64,000 bases of DNA from Eubacterium coprostanoligenes (GCF_900167205.1 NZ_FUWW01000001.1:62001-126000); one strand, 5' to 3'. Positions 41,203-51,042 are shown, counted from the first letter of the stretch. Numbers and translations are program-made. The notes: generated from the letters alone by a model not told the origin.

Positions 41203-43074
41203 ATGATAAAGAAAGCTACTTATCGCACGGAAGATCAAGTTAGAGATAGTGCTAAAATCATATTGGGCTTTGATGCCGCAGAAGCAAAAGTGCAACAAGG
41301 TACTGGACAAATTACAACCTTTAATCAATTAGGATTTACTGGCATAAACGACAAACCTGACGGATGGTATTTGCCTGATGATCATAATATGCCAGCCATA
41401 ATACTTGAAACTAAGTCAGAAGCAGAAGATATATCTAATCAAAAGTGGATTGATGAACTTATAAAAAACTGCAACATTGTTGCGACAAAATATAAGCAAG
41501 TAGTCGGTATTCTATATAATGGCATAGATGTTCGTGTTTTTAAAAACAATATTGAAGATACCGAGGCTTCAATAACTCTTCAAAATAAGACATACTATAT
41601 TGCCCTTTTCACCAAGAACGCCATAGATAAACAACGCATTTATAATCTTACAAAGAAAATCAACGATTGCTTGCATACAGAGTTTGGTATTAAAAATTTG
41701 TATCACAGAATGATTTTTACCGCTTGTGCCTTGGTTGCCAAAAGATATGATGCAATATTAATCAAAGGTATGGATTTTTCACTTATGAAAAATTCAATTT
41801 TAAGCACCTTATCAAAATCATTAGAAGAAAATAAAAAACAAAACTTAAAACTAGATTTATTGATTGAAGTTTATTCCGAAATCAAAATGAATAATGCTTC
41901 TAATCAAGAAGCAATTGATAACTTCATTAAATGGGTTTCTGAAATTTCCGATTGCGTTAATTCGGATTATTGGAATGGCGAAGATGTAATGGGTATATTT
42001 TTCAATGAATTTAACCGTTATAAAAAGAAATCCGAAAGCGGGCAAGTGTTCACCCCTGACCACATTACCTCATTTATGTATCGCCTCATTGATATAGATC
42101 AAAATGACAGAATATTGGATGCCGCTTGCGGCTCCGGTGCGTTTCTTGTAAAGTCCATGTGCAACATGATTAAAGAAGCGGGTGGCATAAACGCCAAGAA
42201 AGCACCGGAAATCAAAGAAACACAGTTGTTTGGCATTGAGTTTGACAGGGAAATATTTGCTCTTGCCTGTGCAAATATGCTTATCCATAAAGATGGAAAA
42301 ACTAATTTGGAACAGTTGGACACACGTACACAAGAGGCTTGCGACTGGATAAAGTCAAAAAGCTATAAAACTAACAAAAAAGGAGAATTTCAGAAGGACA
42401 AGAACGGCAACCTCATACTTACAAATAACTACATAACAAAAGTTTTGATGAATCCACCCTTTGAGCGCAAATACGGTTGTTTAACAATCGTAAACAATGT
42501 TCTTTTAAATGTACCGCCGCATACAAAATGTGCTTTTATTCTCCCTGATAAAAAACTAGAAAAGGATAACGGAGCTAAACTACTCAAGCATAGCACCTTA
42601 GAGAAAATAATTAAATTGCCAGAAAAGATATTTTCTGAGGGTGTAACAACTTCCATCTTTATTTTTGAGTCAGGTACTCCACAAAACAATAAAGAGATTT
42701 TTACCTGCTATATAGAGGATGATGGTTTGGAAACGGTCAAAAATCAAGGCAGACAGGATATTAAGGATAGATGGCAGAGCATTGAGGATAAATGGGTTGA
42801 GATAATTCGAAAACAATCGGGTGATAACACAATAAAGTGGATAAAGCCTTCTGAACATTTAAGCTATCAGGTTCCAGAAAAAGAATTTGAAATTAGCGAA
42901 GAGGATTTCACCAAAACAATGATGGATTATTTAATGTTCAAACAAGGCATTGATGTTAAGGAATTTGGCGAAAAACTGCTGACCAAGGTACTGTATAGCA
43001 GTTCTGTGGAGTCGAAAGATGATTATGTTTCAATTATGCTGAAAAACGGAGGTGATTGCAGTGGGCAAAATTGA
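41203..43074 (+). CDS. BcgI-A-like type IIB restriction-modification subunit (623 aa)
   Basis: The N-terminal nuclease has PDGWY (D53) and IILETK (E69, K71), a PD-(D/E)xK site. The gamma-class adenine methyltransferase core has motif I DAACGSGAF (306-314) and motif IV NPPF (417-420). The size (BcgI A is about 637 aa) and the separate ~350-aa specificity subunit behind it match BcgI-type enzymes, which methylate hemimethylated sites and excise unmethylated ones by cutting on both sides. A strong GGAGGA ribosome site precedes it. Confidence 0.85.
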   Translation: MIKKATYRTEDQVRDSAKIILGFDAAEAKVQQGTGQITTFNQLGFTGINDKPDGWYLPDDHNMPAIILETKSEAEDISNQKWIDELIKNCNIVATKYKQVVGILYNGIDVRVFKNNIEDTEASITLQNKTYYIALFTKNAIDKQRIYNLTKKINDCLHTEFGIKNLYHRMIFTACALVAKRYDAILIKGMDFSLMKNSILSTLSKSLEENKKQNLKLDLLIEVYSEIKMNNASNQEAIDNFIKWVSEISDCVNSDYWNGEDVMGIFFNEFNRYKKKSESGQVFTPDHITSFMYRLIDIDQNDRILDAACGSGAFLVKSMCNMIKEAGGINAKKAPEIKETQLFGIEFDREIFALACANMLIHKDGKTNLEQLDTRTQEACDWIKSKSYKTNKKGEFQKDKNGNLILTNNYITKVLMNPPFERKYGCLTIVNNVLLNVPPHTKCAFILPDKKLEKDNGAKLLKHSTLEKIIKLPEKIFSEGVTTSIFIFESGTPQNNKEIFTCYIEDDGLETVKNQGRQDIKDRWQSIEDKWVEIIRKQSGDNTIKWIKPSEHLSYQVPEKEFEISEEDFTKTMMDYLMFKQGIDVKEFGEKLLTKVLYSSSVESKDDYVSIMLKNGGDCSGQN

Positions 43075-44116
43075 TACGTCGAAGTGGGAGCCTTTTAAAA
43101 TCCGTTCGCTTTTTACTGTAAAGCGCCCAGCGGCGAGAAGTCAGTCAAAATATGACGATGGTGATGTGCCCTTTGTTGCGTCAGGAAACCACAATAACGG
43201 CGTTTTGAAATACTTATGTCCTAAAACTGGGGAAATACTTGATAAGGGAAACTGCATTACTGTAAGTCCAATAGATGGCAGCGCTTTTTATCAAAAGAAT
43301 GATTTCCTAGGTCGAGGTGGCGCTGGATCTTCCATAATAATGCTATATAATGATAGTATCAATGAGTACAGTGGGTGCTTTATAGCAACTATTATAAGCA
43401 CGGTTTGTAAAAAGTATTATTACAGCGATATGGCAAATAAAGACGTTATTGCAGAAGAGACAATTATGCTCCCTGTTGATGAGAATCATCAACCTGATTT
43501 TTCATATATGGAAGAATATATGAAAAATCGAGAAATTGCAGTCAGCGCTTCGCTGACTAAATTGCATTCAGCGAAGCAATCTGCTGTTTTTCGAAAAATC
43601 GATGTAAAAGAGTGGCGAAACTTTCATTTATATGATATATTTGAGATCGATTCTGGTACTAAATTAGATAAAGCAAAAATGGATACAACCATACCTAAAA
43701 TAAGCTTTGTAGGTCGCTCAAATTTTAATAATGGTATAACCCAAAAAGTTAACGAAATAAAGGGGTTAACTCCTTATGATTCAGGTTGTTTAACTTTAGC
43801 GTTAGGCGGTGCATATTTGGGCTCATGTTTTATTCAGGAAGAACCTTTTTATACGAGTCAGAATGTTGCAGTTTTAATTCCAAAAGAAAATATCACCTTT
43901 GAAGCAAAGCAATTTATTGCCTCTGCAATATTTAAAGAGAGTCAAAATAATTATCGAGCATTTATTAAAGAATTAAATGCTCATATCAAGAGGAATTTTG
44001 TAATAAAATTGCCTGTAAATACCGATGGAGATCCCGACTATGATTATATGACAGCGTATATTAGCAAAATAAAAAAGCAAAGTTCACATACTCTTGAAGC
44101 ATTGCAAGCCATATAA
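43061..44116 (+). CDS. BcgI-B-like specificity subunit (351 aa)
   Basis: I start at GTG 43061, eight bases after GGAGG inside the end of the upstream gene. Two half-repeats are visible, each opening with W-x-x-F-K/H-[IL] (SKWEPFKIRSLF and KEWRNFHLYDIF) and closing with P-V-[DN]-x(n)-PD[FY]-x-YM, the two-target-domain layout of BcgI B/HsdS-like proteins for a bipartite site. The target sequence cannot be read. Confidence 0.85.
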   Translation: MGKIDTSKWEPFKIRSLFTVKRPAARSQSKYDDGDVPFVASGNHNNGVLKYLCPKTGEILDKGNCITVSPIDGSAFYQKNDFLGRGGAGSSIIMLYNDSINEYSGCFIATIISTVCKKYYYSDMANKDVIAEETIMLPVDENHQPDFSYMEEYMKNREIAVSASLTKLHSAKQSAVFRKIDVKEWRNFHLYDIFEIDSGTKLDKAKMDTTIPKISFVGRSNFNNGITQKVNEIKGLTPYDSGCLTLALGGAYLGSCFIQEEPFYTSQNVAVLIPKENITFEAKQFIASAIFKESQNNYRAFIKELNAHIKRNFVIKLPVNTDGDPDYDYMTAYISKIKKQSSHTLEALQAI

Positions 44117-44176
44117 CTGAGCAGTAAATAAAATTGATATCATAACAAAAAACAAGAAACACCAAAGGAGGTTTAT

Positions 44177-45163
44177 ATGAGCGAAATTAAAACATCTTCA
44201 AAAGGTATAGATTATGCTCCTCCGCACACTCTTAAAACGAAAAAAAGTGTGTACTCTCAAGCAATGCTAATGAAAATTCCTCATGAGCATCACAATGAAC
44301 CAGATATATCATTAAAAATAGGAAGATATCTATTTCCTTTTGGTAAAGTTCAAAATGAAAAGCCAAAAAGTGAACTTACATTAGATAATGAAGAATTAAA
44401 TGCTCTTATCAGTTATATTTCTGAATATTATGTTCCTGTAAATCTTGGCTCCGGAAAATATATAAATGTATCTGATGATGATGAAGAGCTTATAAATAAA
44501 TTTAAAGAGTTAGTTGAAAAGAATAGCGATACTGCCGAATTTCTGATTGAAAAAGGAATTCTGTCTGACAATGTATTTGTTGCTGCAATATCCATAAAAA
44601 AGAAGGATGCCCTTATTGATTTTGAAAGAAATCTTGGAGAAGCATTGCCTGAATCTTTTTGGCAAAATTGGTTTACTGAAAACAAATGGGTTCTTGGTTC
44701 GGATTTTGCACAAATTATCGATGAGCGAAATATAGATACTGAGAATATTGCAGACTATATAATGCGTGCTTTTGATGGATTCGTGGATTTAGTAGAAATA
44801 AAAAAACCAAACGGTTTGCAGTTTTGGTCTGCAACAAAAGATCATAATAATTATGTTCCTTCTACTGATTTAGTTAAAGCTATTACTCAATGCCTCAACT
44901 ATATTTATGCTATTGAGCGTGAAGCAAATAGTGCTAAATTTATTGAAAAGACCAAAAGTAAAGTAATAAAACCACGATGTATTTTGATTTTTGGGCGTTC
45001 TAATGATTGGAACGATGAACAGCGAGAAGCTTACAGAATACTCAATGCTGCATATAATCAACTATCAATTCTTACATATGATCATCTTTTATTTCGTGCT
45101 AAAAATGTATTGGGAATAACCGAAGATGTTGATACTACAGATGACGATGAGTTACCATTTTAG
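44177..45163 (+). CDS. Shedu-type nuclease with DUF4263 domain (328 aa)
   Basis: The C-terminal half has the DUF4263 signature FWQNWFTENKWVLG (161-174), the catalytic D204-x2-E207-x-K209 (DLVEIKKP) and AI-x-Q (~235-238) with YIYAIE. The N-terminal ~140 residues are a variable sensor part (KTKKSVYSQAMLMKI). Shedu is a single-gene antiphage system whose nuclease degrades or nicks DNA. The AAAGGAGG ribosome site is strong and a large terminator follows. Confidence 0.82.
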   Translation: MSEIKTSSKGIDYAPPHTLKTKKSVYSQAMLMKIPHEHHNEPDISLKIGRYLFPFGKVQNEKPKSELTLDNEELNALISYISEYYVPVNLGSGKYINVSDDDEELINKFKELVEKNSDTAEFLIEKGILSDNVFVAAISIKKKDALIDFERNLGEALPESFWQNWFTENKWVLGSDFAQIIDERNIDTENIADYIMRAFDGFVDLVEIKKPNGLQFWSATKDHNNYVPSTDLVKAITQCLNYIYAIEREANSAKFIEKTKSKVIKPRCILIFGRSNDWNDEQREAYRILNAAYNQLSILTYDHLLFRAKNVLGITEDVDTTDDDELPF

Positions 45164-45172
45164 CAAAAGAGT

Positions 45173-45215
45173 GCCGAGTATAACTTTTGAAATAAGTTAT
45201 ACTCGGCATAATTTT
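45173..45215 (+). terminator. Terminator of the Shedu gene
   Basis: A 14-bp perfect stem GCCGAGTATAACTT / AAGTTATACTCGGC with TTGAAAT loop, then ATAATTTTA. Confidence 0.85.
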
Positions 45216-45290
45216 AGGTAAAGATTAAATCAAAATTTACAATCTCCGTTGCTCTATTACGGATATTATTCATCTTCTGCACTCATAACA

Positions 45291-45601
45291 TACAATTATT
45301 TTAGCTATAGATATTATTGGGTTCAAAGACGGTGTGTTTCTTTAGGGCTCAAAATAGGTTCTGCCTAAAAGTGCGGAAAGCCTTATTTTATGTGGGTTTG
45401 AGAGGGTTTTGATATTGTCAAAAACCGACAAATTAAAAAGGCGTTTTGTTTTTGACTAAAAAGTTCAATCAAAAATTGTCAAAAACAGGGCGTTTCTGGA
45501 TTTTTTTGTTTTTTATTTTTTTATGTTATAATTATATTGAAGACCACAGGTGTAATCATCTCGCAACAGTCCACCGGACTATAAACATAAGTTATTTGAT
45601 T
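45291..45601 (+). repeat. Right copy of the ~310-bp island-flanking direct repeat
   Basis: Matches 17084-17393 with about nine differences and one inserted T. After the last shared base (TTTGATT) the sequence goes on as CACGACATTCTGAC, unlike the left copy. Confidence 0.9.
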
Positions 45602-45786
45602 CACGACATTCTGACAGAGAGAAAACTCAAAACTTGTGGTCTTTCATTCAAAATAGTAATTGTGGCGGTTTTTGTTTTTTTAAAAAATTTGTTACAATTA
45701 CTATGAATGTCGGAGATAAACTGAATATATCCATATGAGGGACTGCTCCGATGAGCGGTCTTTTTAATTTTTTTAGAAAGGTAAAT
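45602..45786 (+). promoter_or_regulatory. Upstream region of the replication-protein gene with a leader terminator
   Basis: GACTGCTC-CGAT-GAGCGGTC (45741-45760) followed by T5 stands only 13 bases before the next ribosome site, so it may attenuate the rep gene. No other gene is visible. Confidence 0.5.
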
Positions 45787-46476
45787 ATGATTAATAAAAT
45801 AAAATTATCCGATTATCCAATAAACATAGATACAATTTGTTTCAAAATCAATGCGGAATTAAACGAGAGTTGCTATTCCGATTGGGAAAATAAATATAAA
45901 TTTTATCAAACAATCAGATTTGTAAACGGAAGCAGAGTCAGTATCAGATATTATCATTTTTATAAATGTCTTTCTATTTATATAGATTCGTTGCCGGGGC
46001 TTTTGTACGGTTCGTCGCAAGAACTATACAAATACAGTGATTATCCTCATTTCAAAAAAATACTTTCCGATTTGCTCAACGGTGTAACGGGTCTTGATGA
46101 ATTCAAACCCGATGTTTGGGATTATGCAAGAATTGTTCGATTAGATTTGAATCAGGATTATTATTTTTCGTCAAAGAGCAATGAAGAAAAATTCAGGGAA
46201 TGGATTAGCAAGTTCAATATGCCATACGGAAAAGGCGTTGTTTATAATTCCGGCAAGAAAAACGGAACAAAATCGACCAACTTAACTTGTTACTCGAAAG
46301 ATGAGCAGCTAAAAAAGAAATATCGAAATTTTGAAAATCCGTATAGTTACAAATGCTTTTGCACAAGGGTTGAATTTCAGCTTAAAGCAAATTATTGGAA
46401 AAGCAACAAAATATATTTGCTTAACATTCTTTCAAACAACTGCGAAAAGAAAAGTTTTGATAGTAGCCTGCTGTAA
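45787..46476 (+). CDS. Phage/plasmid-type replication initiation protein, probably truncated (229 aa)
   Basis: Start at ATG 45787 after AGAAAGG. Motifs such as RVSIRYYHFYKCLSIYID, VRLDLNQDYYF, TNLTCYSKDEQLKKK and TRVEFQLKAN are typical of the replication proteins of small phages and plasmids (gene II/X or Rep_trans-like). The protein ends soon after the RVEFQ segment, where relatives run on, so the 3' end has probably been lost. It marks a third element adjoining the island. Confidence 0.6.
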   Translation: MINKIKLSDYPINIDTICFKINAELNESCYSDWENKYKFYQTIRFVNGSRVSIRYYHFYKCLSIYIDSLPGLLYGSSQELYKYSDYPHFKKILSDLLNGVTGLDEFKPDVWDYARIVRLDLNQDYYFSSKSNEEKFREWISKFNMPYGKGVVYNSGKKNGTKSTNLTCYSKDEQLKKKYRNFENPYSYKCFCTRVEFQLKANYWKSNKIYLLNILSNNCEKKSFDSSLL

Positions 46477-46547
46477 GAGATGTAATTAATATTGTAAAAG
46501 AAAAGAAACTATGATATAATATTTTACAATAATTGCGAGGTGATATT

Positions 46548-47609
46548 ATGGCAGGCAATGTTGACATGAATAAAGCCAAAAGTGCAAAAAATGATGAGTT
46601 TTACACTTTGTATTCCGATATACAAAAAGAGATCAACGCTTATATAGAATACAATCCAGATGTGTTTAGAGATAAGGTTATTTTATTACCTTGCGATGAC
46701 CCTGATTGGAGTAATTTTACAAAGTTTTTTGCGCAGAATTTTGAAAACTTTGGCATCAAAAAATTAATTAGTACAAGTTATGCACTTGATTCAAAGTACA
46801 ACAATGTGCCATTGCAATTATCTTTGTTTGAAACGCAATCACCTAAATTCGATGAAACAAAAACAAATTCTCACGGCAAGATTTTTACATTAACAAGAGA
46901 TACAAATAATTCTGGCAGAATAGACATTGATGATTTAGAGTGGGAATATTTAGAGGGAAATGGCGATTTTAGAAGTAAAGAAGTTAAGGCACTTCGTGAT
47001 GAGGCTGATATTATTATAACAAATCCACCATTTTCATTGTTTAAGGAATTTTTGAGTTGGGTATCAGAAAAGAATTTTTTGATTATTGGAAATATTAATT
47101 GTATTTCTTATCAAGAAGTTTTTTCAATGATAAAAGAAAACAAGGCTTGGCTTGGCAATGGTATGGGAAGATGGATTTCTGGATTTATTGTACCAGAAGA
47201 TTATGAACTTTATGGAACAGAAGCACGAATTGATGAAAATGGTAATCGTATTGTTGCAACAAATAATTGTTTATGGTTGACAAATCTTGATCACGGAAGA
47301 AGACATCAACCATTACAATTAATGTCAATGGCTGATAATATAAAGTTTAGTAGTCACAAACAAGTTCGTAATAAAGAGTATAAAAAATATGATAATTACG
47401 ATGCGATAGATGTGCCATTTACGGATGCAATACCAAATGATTTTGATGGTAAAATGGGTGTACCAATTACTTTTTTAGATAAATTTAATCCAGATCAATT
47501 TGAGATTATAGGAATTATGGCAACAACAAAAGTTGCAGGTTATAATTTTGGATATCCATATATTGATGGTAAAAAAATCTACGCAAGAATTATTATTAGG
47601 AGAAAATAA
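46548..47609 (+). CDS. EcoRI-type adenine-specific DNA methyltransferase (353 aa)
   Basis: I use ATG 46548, six bases after GAGGTG. The EcoRI-methylase family pattern is clear: KNDEFYTLYSDI near the start, PCDDPDWSNFTKFF, motif IV NPPF (159-162) and GNGMGRWISGF. M.EcoRI modifies GAATTC, but the specificity here is unknown. The stop TAA is followed immediately by the ATG of the DUF262-HNH gene. Confidence 0.85.
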   Translation: MAGNVDMNKAKSAKNDEFYTLYSDIQKEINAYIEYNPDVFRDKVILLPCDDPDWSNFTKFFAQNFENFGIKKLISTSYALDSKYNNVPLQLSLFETQSPKFDETKTNSHGKIFTLTRDTNNSGRIDIDDLEWEYLEGNGDFRSKEVKALRDEADIIITNPPFSLFKEFLSWVSEKNFLIIGNINCISYQEVFSMIKENKAWLGNGMGRWISGFIVPEDYELYGTEARIDENGNRIVATNNCLWLTNLDHGRRHQPLQLMSMADNIKFSSHKQVRNKEYKKYDNYDAIDVPFTDAIPNDFDGKMGVPITFLDKFNPDQFEIIGIMATTKVAGYNFGYPYIDGKKIYARIIIRRK

Positions 47610-48770
47610 ATGAAAACTACACTAAGAACGGACTTGACCATTAGAGATATTTGTAATGGCTTTGTTTATAATGAATATGAGGGCAAAGGTTTGTTTGGTT
47701 GGTCTGGTAAATTAACCATTCAACCTGAATATCAAAGAAATTATATATATAACGATGGCAAAAAGGATGTTGCTGTTATTGATTCCTTGATGAATGAATA
47801 TCCAATAGGTTTGTTATATTTCGTTAAAGTTGCCGAAGATAAATATGAAGTACTTGATGGTCAACAAAGAATTACAAGCATAGGAAGATATGTAACCAAC
47901 AAGTTTGCTGTAAAAGATAAAAATGGAATGGAACAAAACTTTGGTGGATTGGATTTGAGTATTCAAAAAAAGTTTTTAGATATTCCTTTAACAATATACA
48001 TTTGCGAGGGTGAAGAACAAGAAATAAAAGAGTGGTTTAAGACAATTAACATTGCAGGTGTACCACTTAACGAACAGGAATTATTAAATGCAATATATTC
48101 AGGACAATTTGTTACAAAGGCAAAAGAAGTGTTTAGTAACAGCCAAAATGCAAACATCCAAAAGTGGAGTGCGTATATAAAAGGAAATGTTGTTAGACAA
48201 GATTATTTGCGTACAGCGCTTGATTGGGTTAGCAAGGGCAATATAGATGCGTACATGAGTCAACACAGATATGATGACAATATAAATGAGTTAAAGACAT
48301 ATTTTGACACAGTAATTGATTGGATTAATACTGTTTTTACAGATGTTATAAAAGAAATGTGTGGGCTTGAATGGGGAAGATTATACGAAACATATCACAA
48401 CAATCCTTATAATCCAGAAGAAGTGTCCAAAAAATTACACGAACTATATGATGATGAATTTGTTGATAATAAAGGTATTTGTGAATATATACTTGGTGGA
48501 TGTGTTGACACCAAATTATTGAATGTTCGTGTATTTGATGAACATACAAAAAAGGTTGTTTATAACGAGCAAACAAAAGAGGCAACACAAAAAGGTATAT
48601 CAAATTGTCCTTATTGTGCGATTGGAAATGGCGCAGAAAAAACAAAAATCTGGGATTTGAAAGATATGGATGCAGACCACATAACTGCGTGGAGTAAAGG
48701 TGGCGCAACAGATATATCAAATTGCCAGATGTTATGCAAAACACATAATAGAGCCAAAGGCAACAGATAA
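47610..48770 (+). CDS. DUF262-HNH endonuclease, GmrSD/SspE-like architecture (386 aa)
   Basis: The N-terminal DUF262 (ParB-like NTPase) carries [11 protein letters not shown] and the signature DGQQR (83-87), then [12 protein letters not shown]. The C-terminal HNH has [16 protein letters not shown] and [17 protein letters not shown]262-HNH proteins act as nucleotide-dependent, modification-sensing nucleases. Zero-base spacing to the methyltransferase implies co-translation, so this pair looks like a restriction system in which the nuclease is gated by adenine methylation. Confidence 0.85.
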   Translation: MKTTLRTDLTIRDICNGFVYNEYEGKGLFGWSGKLTIQPEYQRNYIYNDGKKDVAVIDSLMNEYPIGLLYFVKVAEDKYEVLDGQQRITSIGRYVTNKFAVKDKNGMEQNFGGLDLSIQKKFLDIPLTIYICEGEEQEIKEWFKTINIAGVPLNEQELLNAIYSGQFVTKAKEVFSNSQNANIQKWSAYIKGNVVRQDYLRTALDWVSKGNIDAYMSQHRYDDNINELKTYFDTVIDWINTVFTDVIKEMCGLEWGRLYETYHNNPYNPEEVSKKLHELYDDEFVDNKGICEYILGGCVDTKLLNVRVFDEHTKKVVYNEQTKEATQKGISNCPYCAIGNGAEKTKIWDLKDMDADHITAWSKGGATDISNCQMLCKTHNRAKGNR

Positions 48771-48812
48771 TAAGCATATATCAAACACATACAAAAGATA
48801 TAATAACAGTAT

Positions 48813-48846
48813 AGAGAGTAGAGGTTTATCCTCTGCTCTCTTTTTG
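48813..48846 (+). terminator. Terminator of the methyltransferase-HNH operon
   Basis: AGAGAGTAGAGG / CCTCTGCTCTCT stem with TTTAT loop, then TTTTT. Confidence 0.85.
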
Positions 48847-48953
48847 TCTTATAAGCCTCTGCAAGGCGGTTTTATATTAGTCAAAGTAATTTTATACTTT
48901 ACTAATCATTGATAATCTCTTCATAAAAACTTGACCTCAACTTGATATTTTTT

Positions 48954-49013
48954 ACAAAAAAACATTAGACACATCATAACATAAACTTGTCAAATGATGT
49001 GTCTAACTTTTTT
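48954..49013. terminator. Terminator of the GGGtGRT operon
   Basis: A perfect 13-bp stem TTAGACACATCAT / ATGATGTGTCTAA with a 16-base loop, A-run on the left and T-run on the right, functional on both strands. Confidence 0.85.
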
Positions 49014-49060
49014 ATCAATGATTAAATTTACAATTTAATGCTTAAGTCTCAAAAAGTGGC

Positions 49061-50059
49061 TTATTTAATAGCCTCTGCAACTGCAACTGCACAAGCAACA
49101 GTGGCACCTACCATAGGGTTGTTACCCATACCGATAAGACCCATCATTTCTACGTGAGCAGGAACTGATGAAGAACCTGCGAACTGTGCGTCTGAGTGCA
49201 TACGACCCATTGTGTCTGTCATACCGTATGATGCAGGACCTGCAGCCATATTATCAGGGTGAAGTGTACGGCCTGTACCACCGCCTGAAGCAACTGAAAA
49301 GTACTTTTTGCCTGCTTCAAGTCTTTCTTTCTTATATGTGCCTGCAACAGGGTGCTGGAATCTTGTTGGGTTTGTTGAGTTACCTGTGATAGAAACATCA
49401 ACATTCTCTTTCCACATGATTGCAACGCCTTCTGTTACATCGTTTGCACCGTAGCAGTTAACCTTTGCACGAAGACCGTCTGAATATGCCTTGCGGAATA
49501 CTTCCTTAACTTCGCCGGTGTAGTAATCCATCTCGGTTTCAATATATGTGAAGCCGTTGATTCTTGCGATGATCTGTGCAGCGTCCTTGCCAAGACCGTT
49601 AAGGATAACACGGAGAGGCTTTTGTCTAACCTTGTTTGCTTTTTCAGCGATACCGATAGCACCCTCTGCGGCAGCGAATGATTCGTGACCTGCAAGGAAT
49701 GCAAAGCACTCTGTTTCTTCTTCAAGGAGCATCTTGCCGAGGTTACCGTGGCCAAGACCAACCTTACGCTGATCAGCAACAGAACCGGGGATGCAGAATG
49801 ACTGAAGACCCTCGCCGATTGCAGCAGCAGCTTCAGCAGCTGACTTTACGCCCTTTTTGATAGCGATTGCACAACCAACTGTGTATGCCCACTTTGCGTT
49901 TTCAAAGCAGATTGGCTGAATGCCTTCAACGATTTTGTAAGGGTCAAAACCCTTAGCCTGGCAGATTTCTCTGCACTCTTCGATTGATTTAATATCGTAT
50001 TTTTCAAGAACAGCAAGGATTTGCTTTTCTCTTCTTTCATATGATTCAAATAAAGCCAT
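49061..50059 (-). CDS. GGGtGRT protein (332 aa)
   Basis: The name-giving GGGTGRT motif lies near residue 270 (FSVASGGGTGRTLHP), and the whole chain has the family's features (GLGHGNLGKMLLEEE, ITGNSTNPTRFQHP, GNNPMVGATVACAVAVAEA). It is always found next to a NifU/SufU-like scaffold in Clostridia and relatives, as here (18-base spacing). Its reaction is not known; the neighbour points to iron-sulfur or sulfur chemistry. A stump of a second copy lies at 8077. Confidence 0.92.
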   Translation of the reverse strand: MALFESYERREKQILAVLEKYDIKSIEECREICQAKGFDPYKIVEGIQPICFENAKWAYTVGCAIAIKKGVKSAAEAAAAIGEGLQSFCIPGSVADQRKVGLGHGNLGKMLLEEETECFAFLAGHESFAAAEGAIGIAEKANKVRQKPLRVILNGLGKDAAQIIARINGFTYIETEMDYYTGEVKEVFRKAYSDGLRAKVNCYGANDVTEGVAIMWKENVDVSITGNSTNPTRFQHPVAGTYKKERLEAGKKYFSVASGGGTGRTLHPDNMAAGPASYGMTDTMGRMHSDAQFAGSSSVPAHVEMMGLIGMGNNPMVGATVACAVAVAEAIK

Positions 50060-50077
50060 TTTTATATCCTCCTACTC

Positions 50078-50770
50078 TTATTCTTTTCTTGGGTCGATAA
50101 TCTTAACAGCGTCAGCAACACGGCCGTATTGACCCTGTGCCTTTTCGAATGCTGTGTTTGCATCGTCACCTGCTTTGATGAAGTCCATCATCTTGCCGAA
50201 GTTAACGAACTTGTAGCCGATGATTTCGTTGTCCTCATCAAGAGCGATACCTGTTACATAACCGTCTGTCATTTCGAGGTAGCGAGGACCAGCCTTGCGA
50301 GTACCGTACATAGTACCAACCTGTGAACGAAGACCTTTACCGAGATCCTCAAGACCTGCACCGATTACCAAACCGTCATCAGAGAAAGCACTCTGTGTAC
50401 GACCGTAAACGATCTGGAGGAAGAGTTCTCTCATTGCTGTATTGATAGCGTCACAAACAAGGTCTGTGTTGAGAGCTTCAAGAATTGTTCTGCCAGGGAG
50501 AATTTCTGATGCCATAGCAGCAGAGTGAGTCATACCCGAGCAACCGATTGTTTCTACAAGAGCTTCTTCAATTACGCCGTTTTTAACATTAAGTGTGAGC
50601 TTGCAAGTACCCTGCTGTGGAGCACACCAACCTACACCGTGTGTAAAGCCGGAAATATCCTTGATTTCCTTTGCCTTAACCCACTTTGCTTCTTCCGGGA
50701 TAGGAGCAGCACCGTGAGCAACGCCCTGTGCTACAGGACACATTGTTTCAACTTCATGTGAATAAACCAT
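50078..50770 (-). CDS. NifU/SufU-like iron-sulfur scaffold partner of GGGtGRT (230 aa)
   Basis: Contains GVGWCAPQQGTCKLTLNVKN, then ETIGCSGMTHSAAMASEI and later GMMDFIK-like segments, with conserved Cys in positions comparable to IscU/SufU scaffolds. It begins the operon. The strong promoter at 50825-50853 drives both genes. It probably assembles or delivers a cofactor to the GGGtGRT protein. Confidence 0.85.
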   Translation of the reverse strand: MVYSHEVETMCPVAQGVAHGAAPIPEEAKWVKAKEIKDISGFTHGVGWCAPQQGTCKLTLNVKNGVIEEALVETIGCSGMTHSAAMASEILPGRTILEALNTDLVCDAINTAMRELFLQIVYGRTQSAFSDDGLVIGAGLEDLGKGLRSQVGTMYGTRKAGPRYLEMTDGYVTGIALDEDNEIIGYKFVNFGKMMDFIKAGDDANTAFEKAQGQYGRVADAVKIIDPRKE

Positions 50771-50824
50771 TTTCTAAACTCCTTACTTTTAATTTAGAAT
50801 AAATTTTTAAAATTTACCGTCTTT

Positions 50825-50853
50825 ATTATACCCAATAAGTTTCTTGTATTCAA
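50825..50853 (-). promoter_or_regulatory. Promoter of the GGGtGRT operon
   Basis: Minus-strand TTGAAT (50853-50848), N17, TATAAT (50830-50825). Confidence 0.75.
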
Positions 50854-50956
50854 GTAAAAATATAAATATTAAGCATTTTTTGACAAATTATACACAAAAT
50901 AGTTATATATACACTCTTTAATTATAAGTTTTTAGTATACACTTATTATAATATGG

Positions 50957-50985
50957 TTGAAAATACCTTTTTTATGTGATATTAT
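50957..50985 (+). promoter_or_regulatory. Promoter of the wall-polymer gene pair
   Basis: TTGAAA (50957-50962), N17, TATTAT (50980-50985), then a GGGAG ribosome site before ATG 51043. Confidence 0.65.
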
Positions 50986-51042
50986 TATGGTGTATTTTAA
51001 TGCTTTGGTATAAAGCACAATTCGTTTATTGGGAGAAATAGT

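Larger units (their letters stand above)
17084..45601. mobile_element. 28.5-kb composite defence island bounded by ~310-bp direct repeats
   Basis: The 17084-17393 and 45291-45601 sequences are near-identical direct repeats (I count about nine differences plus one indel). At the left end the repeat runs straight into a tyrosine-integrase C-terminal fragment, at the right end into plasmid/phage-type DNA. Between them lie almost only defence-type genes. I infer either an integrative element with repeat ends or recombination between two copies of a dispersed sequence. Confidence 0.55.
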
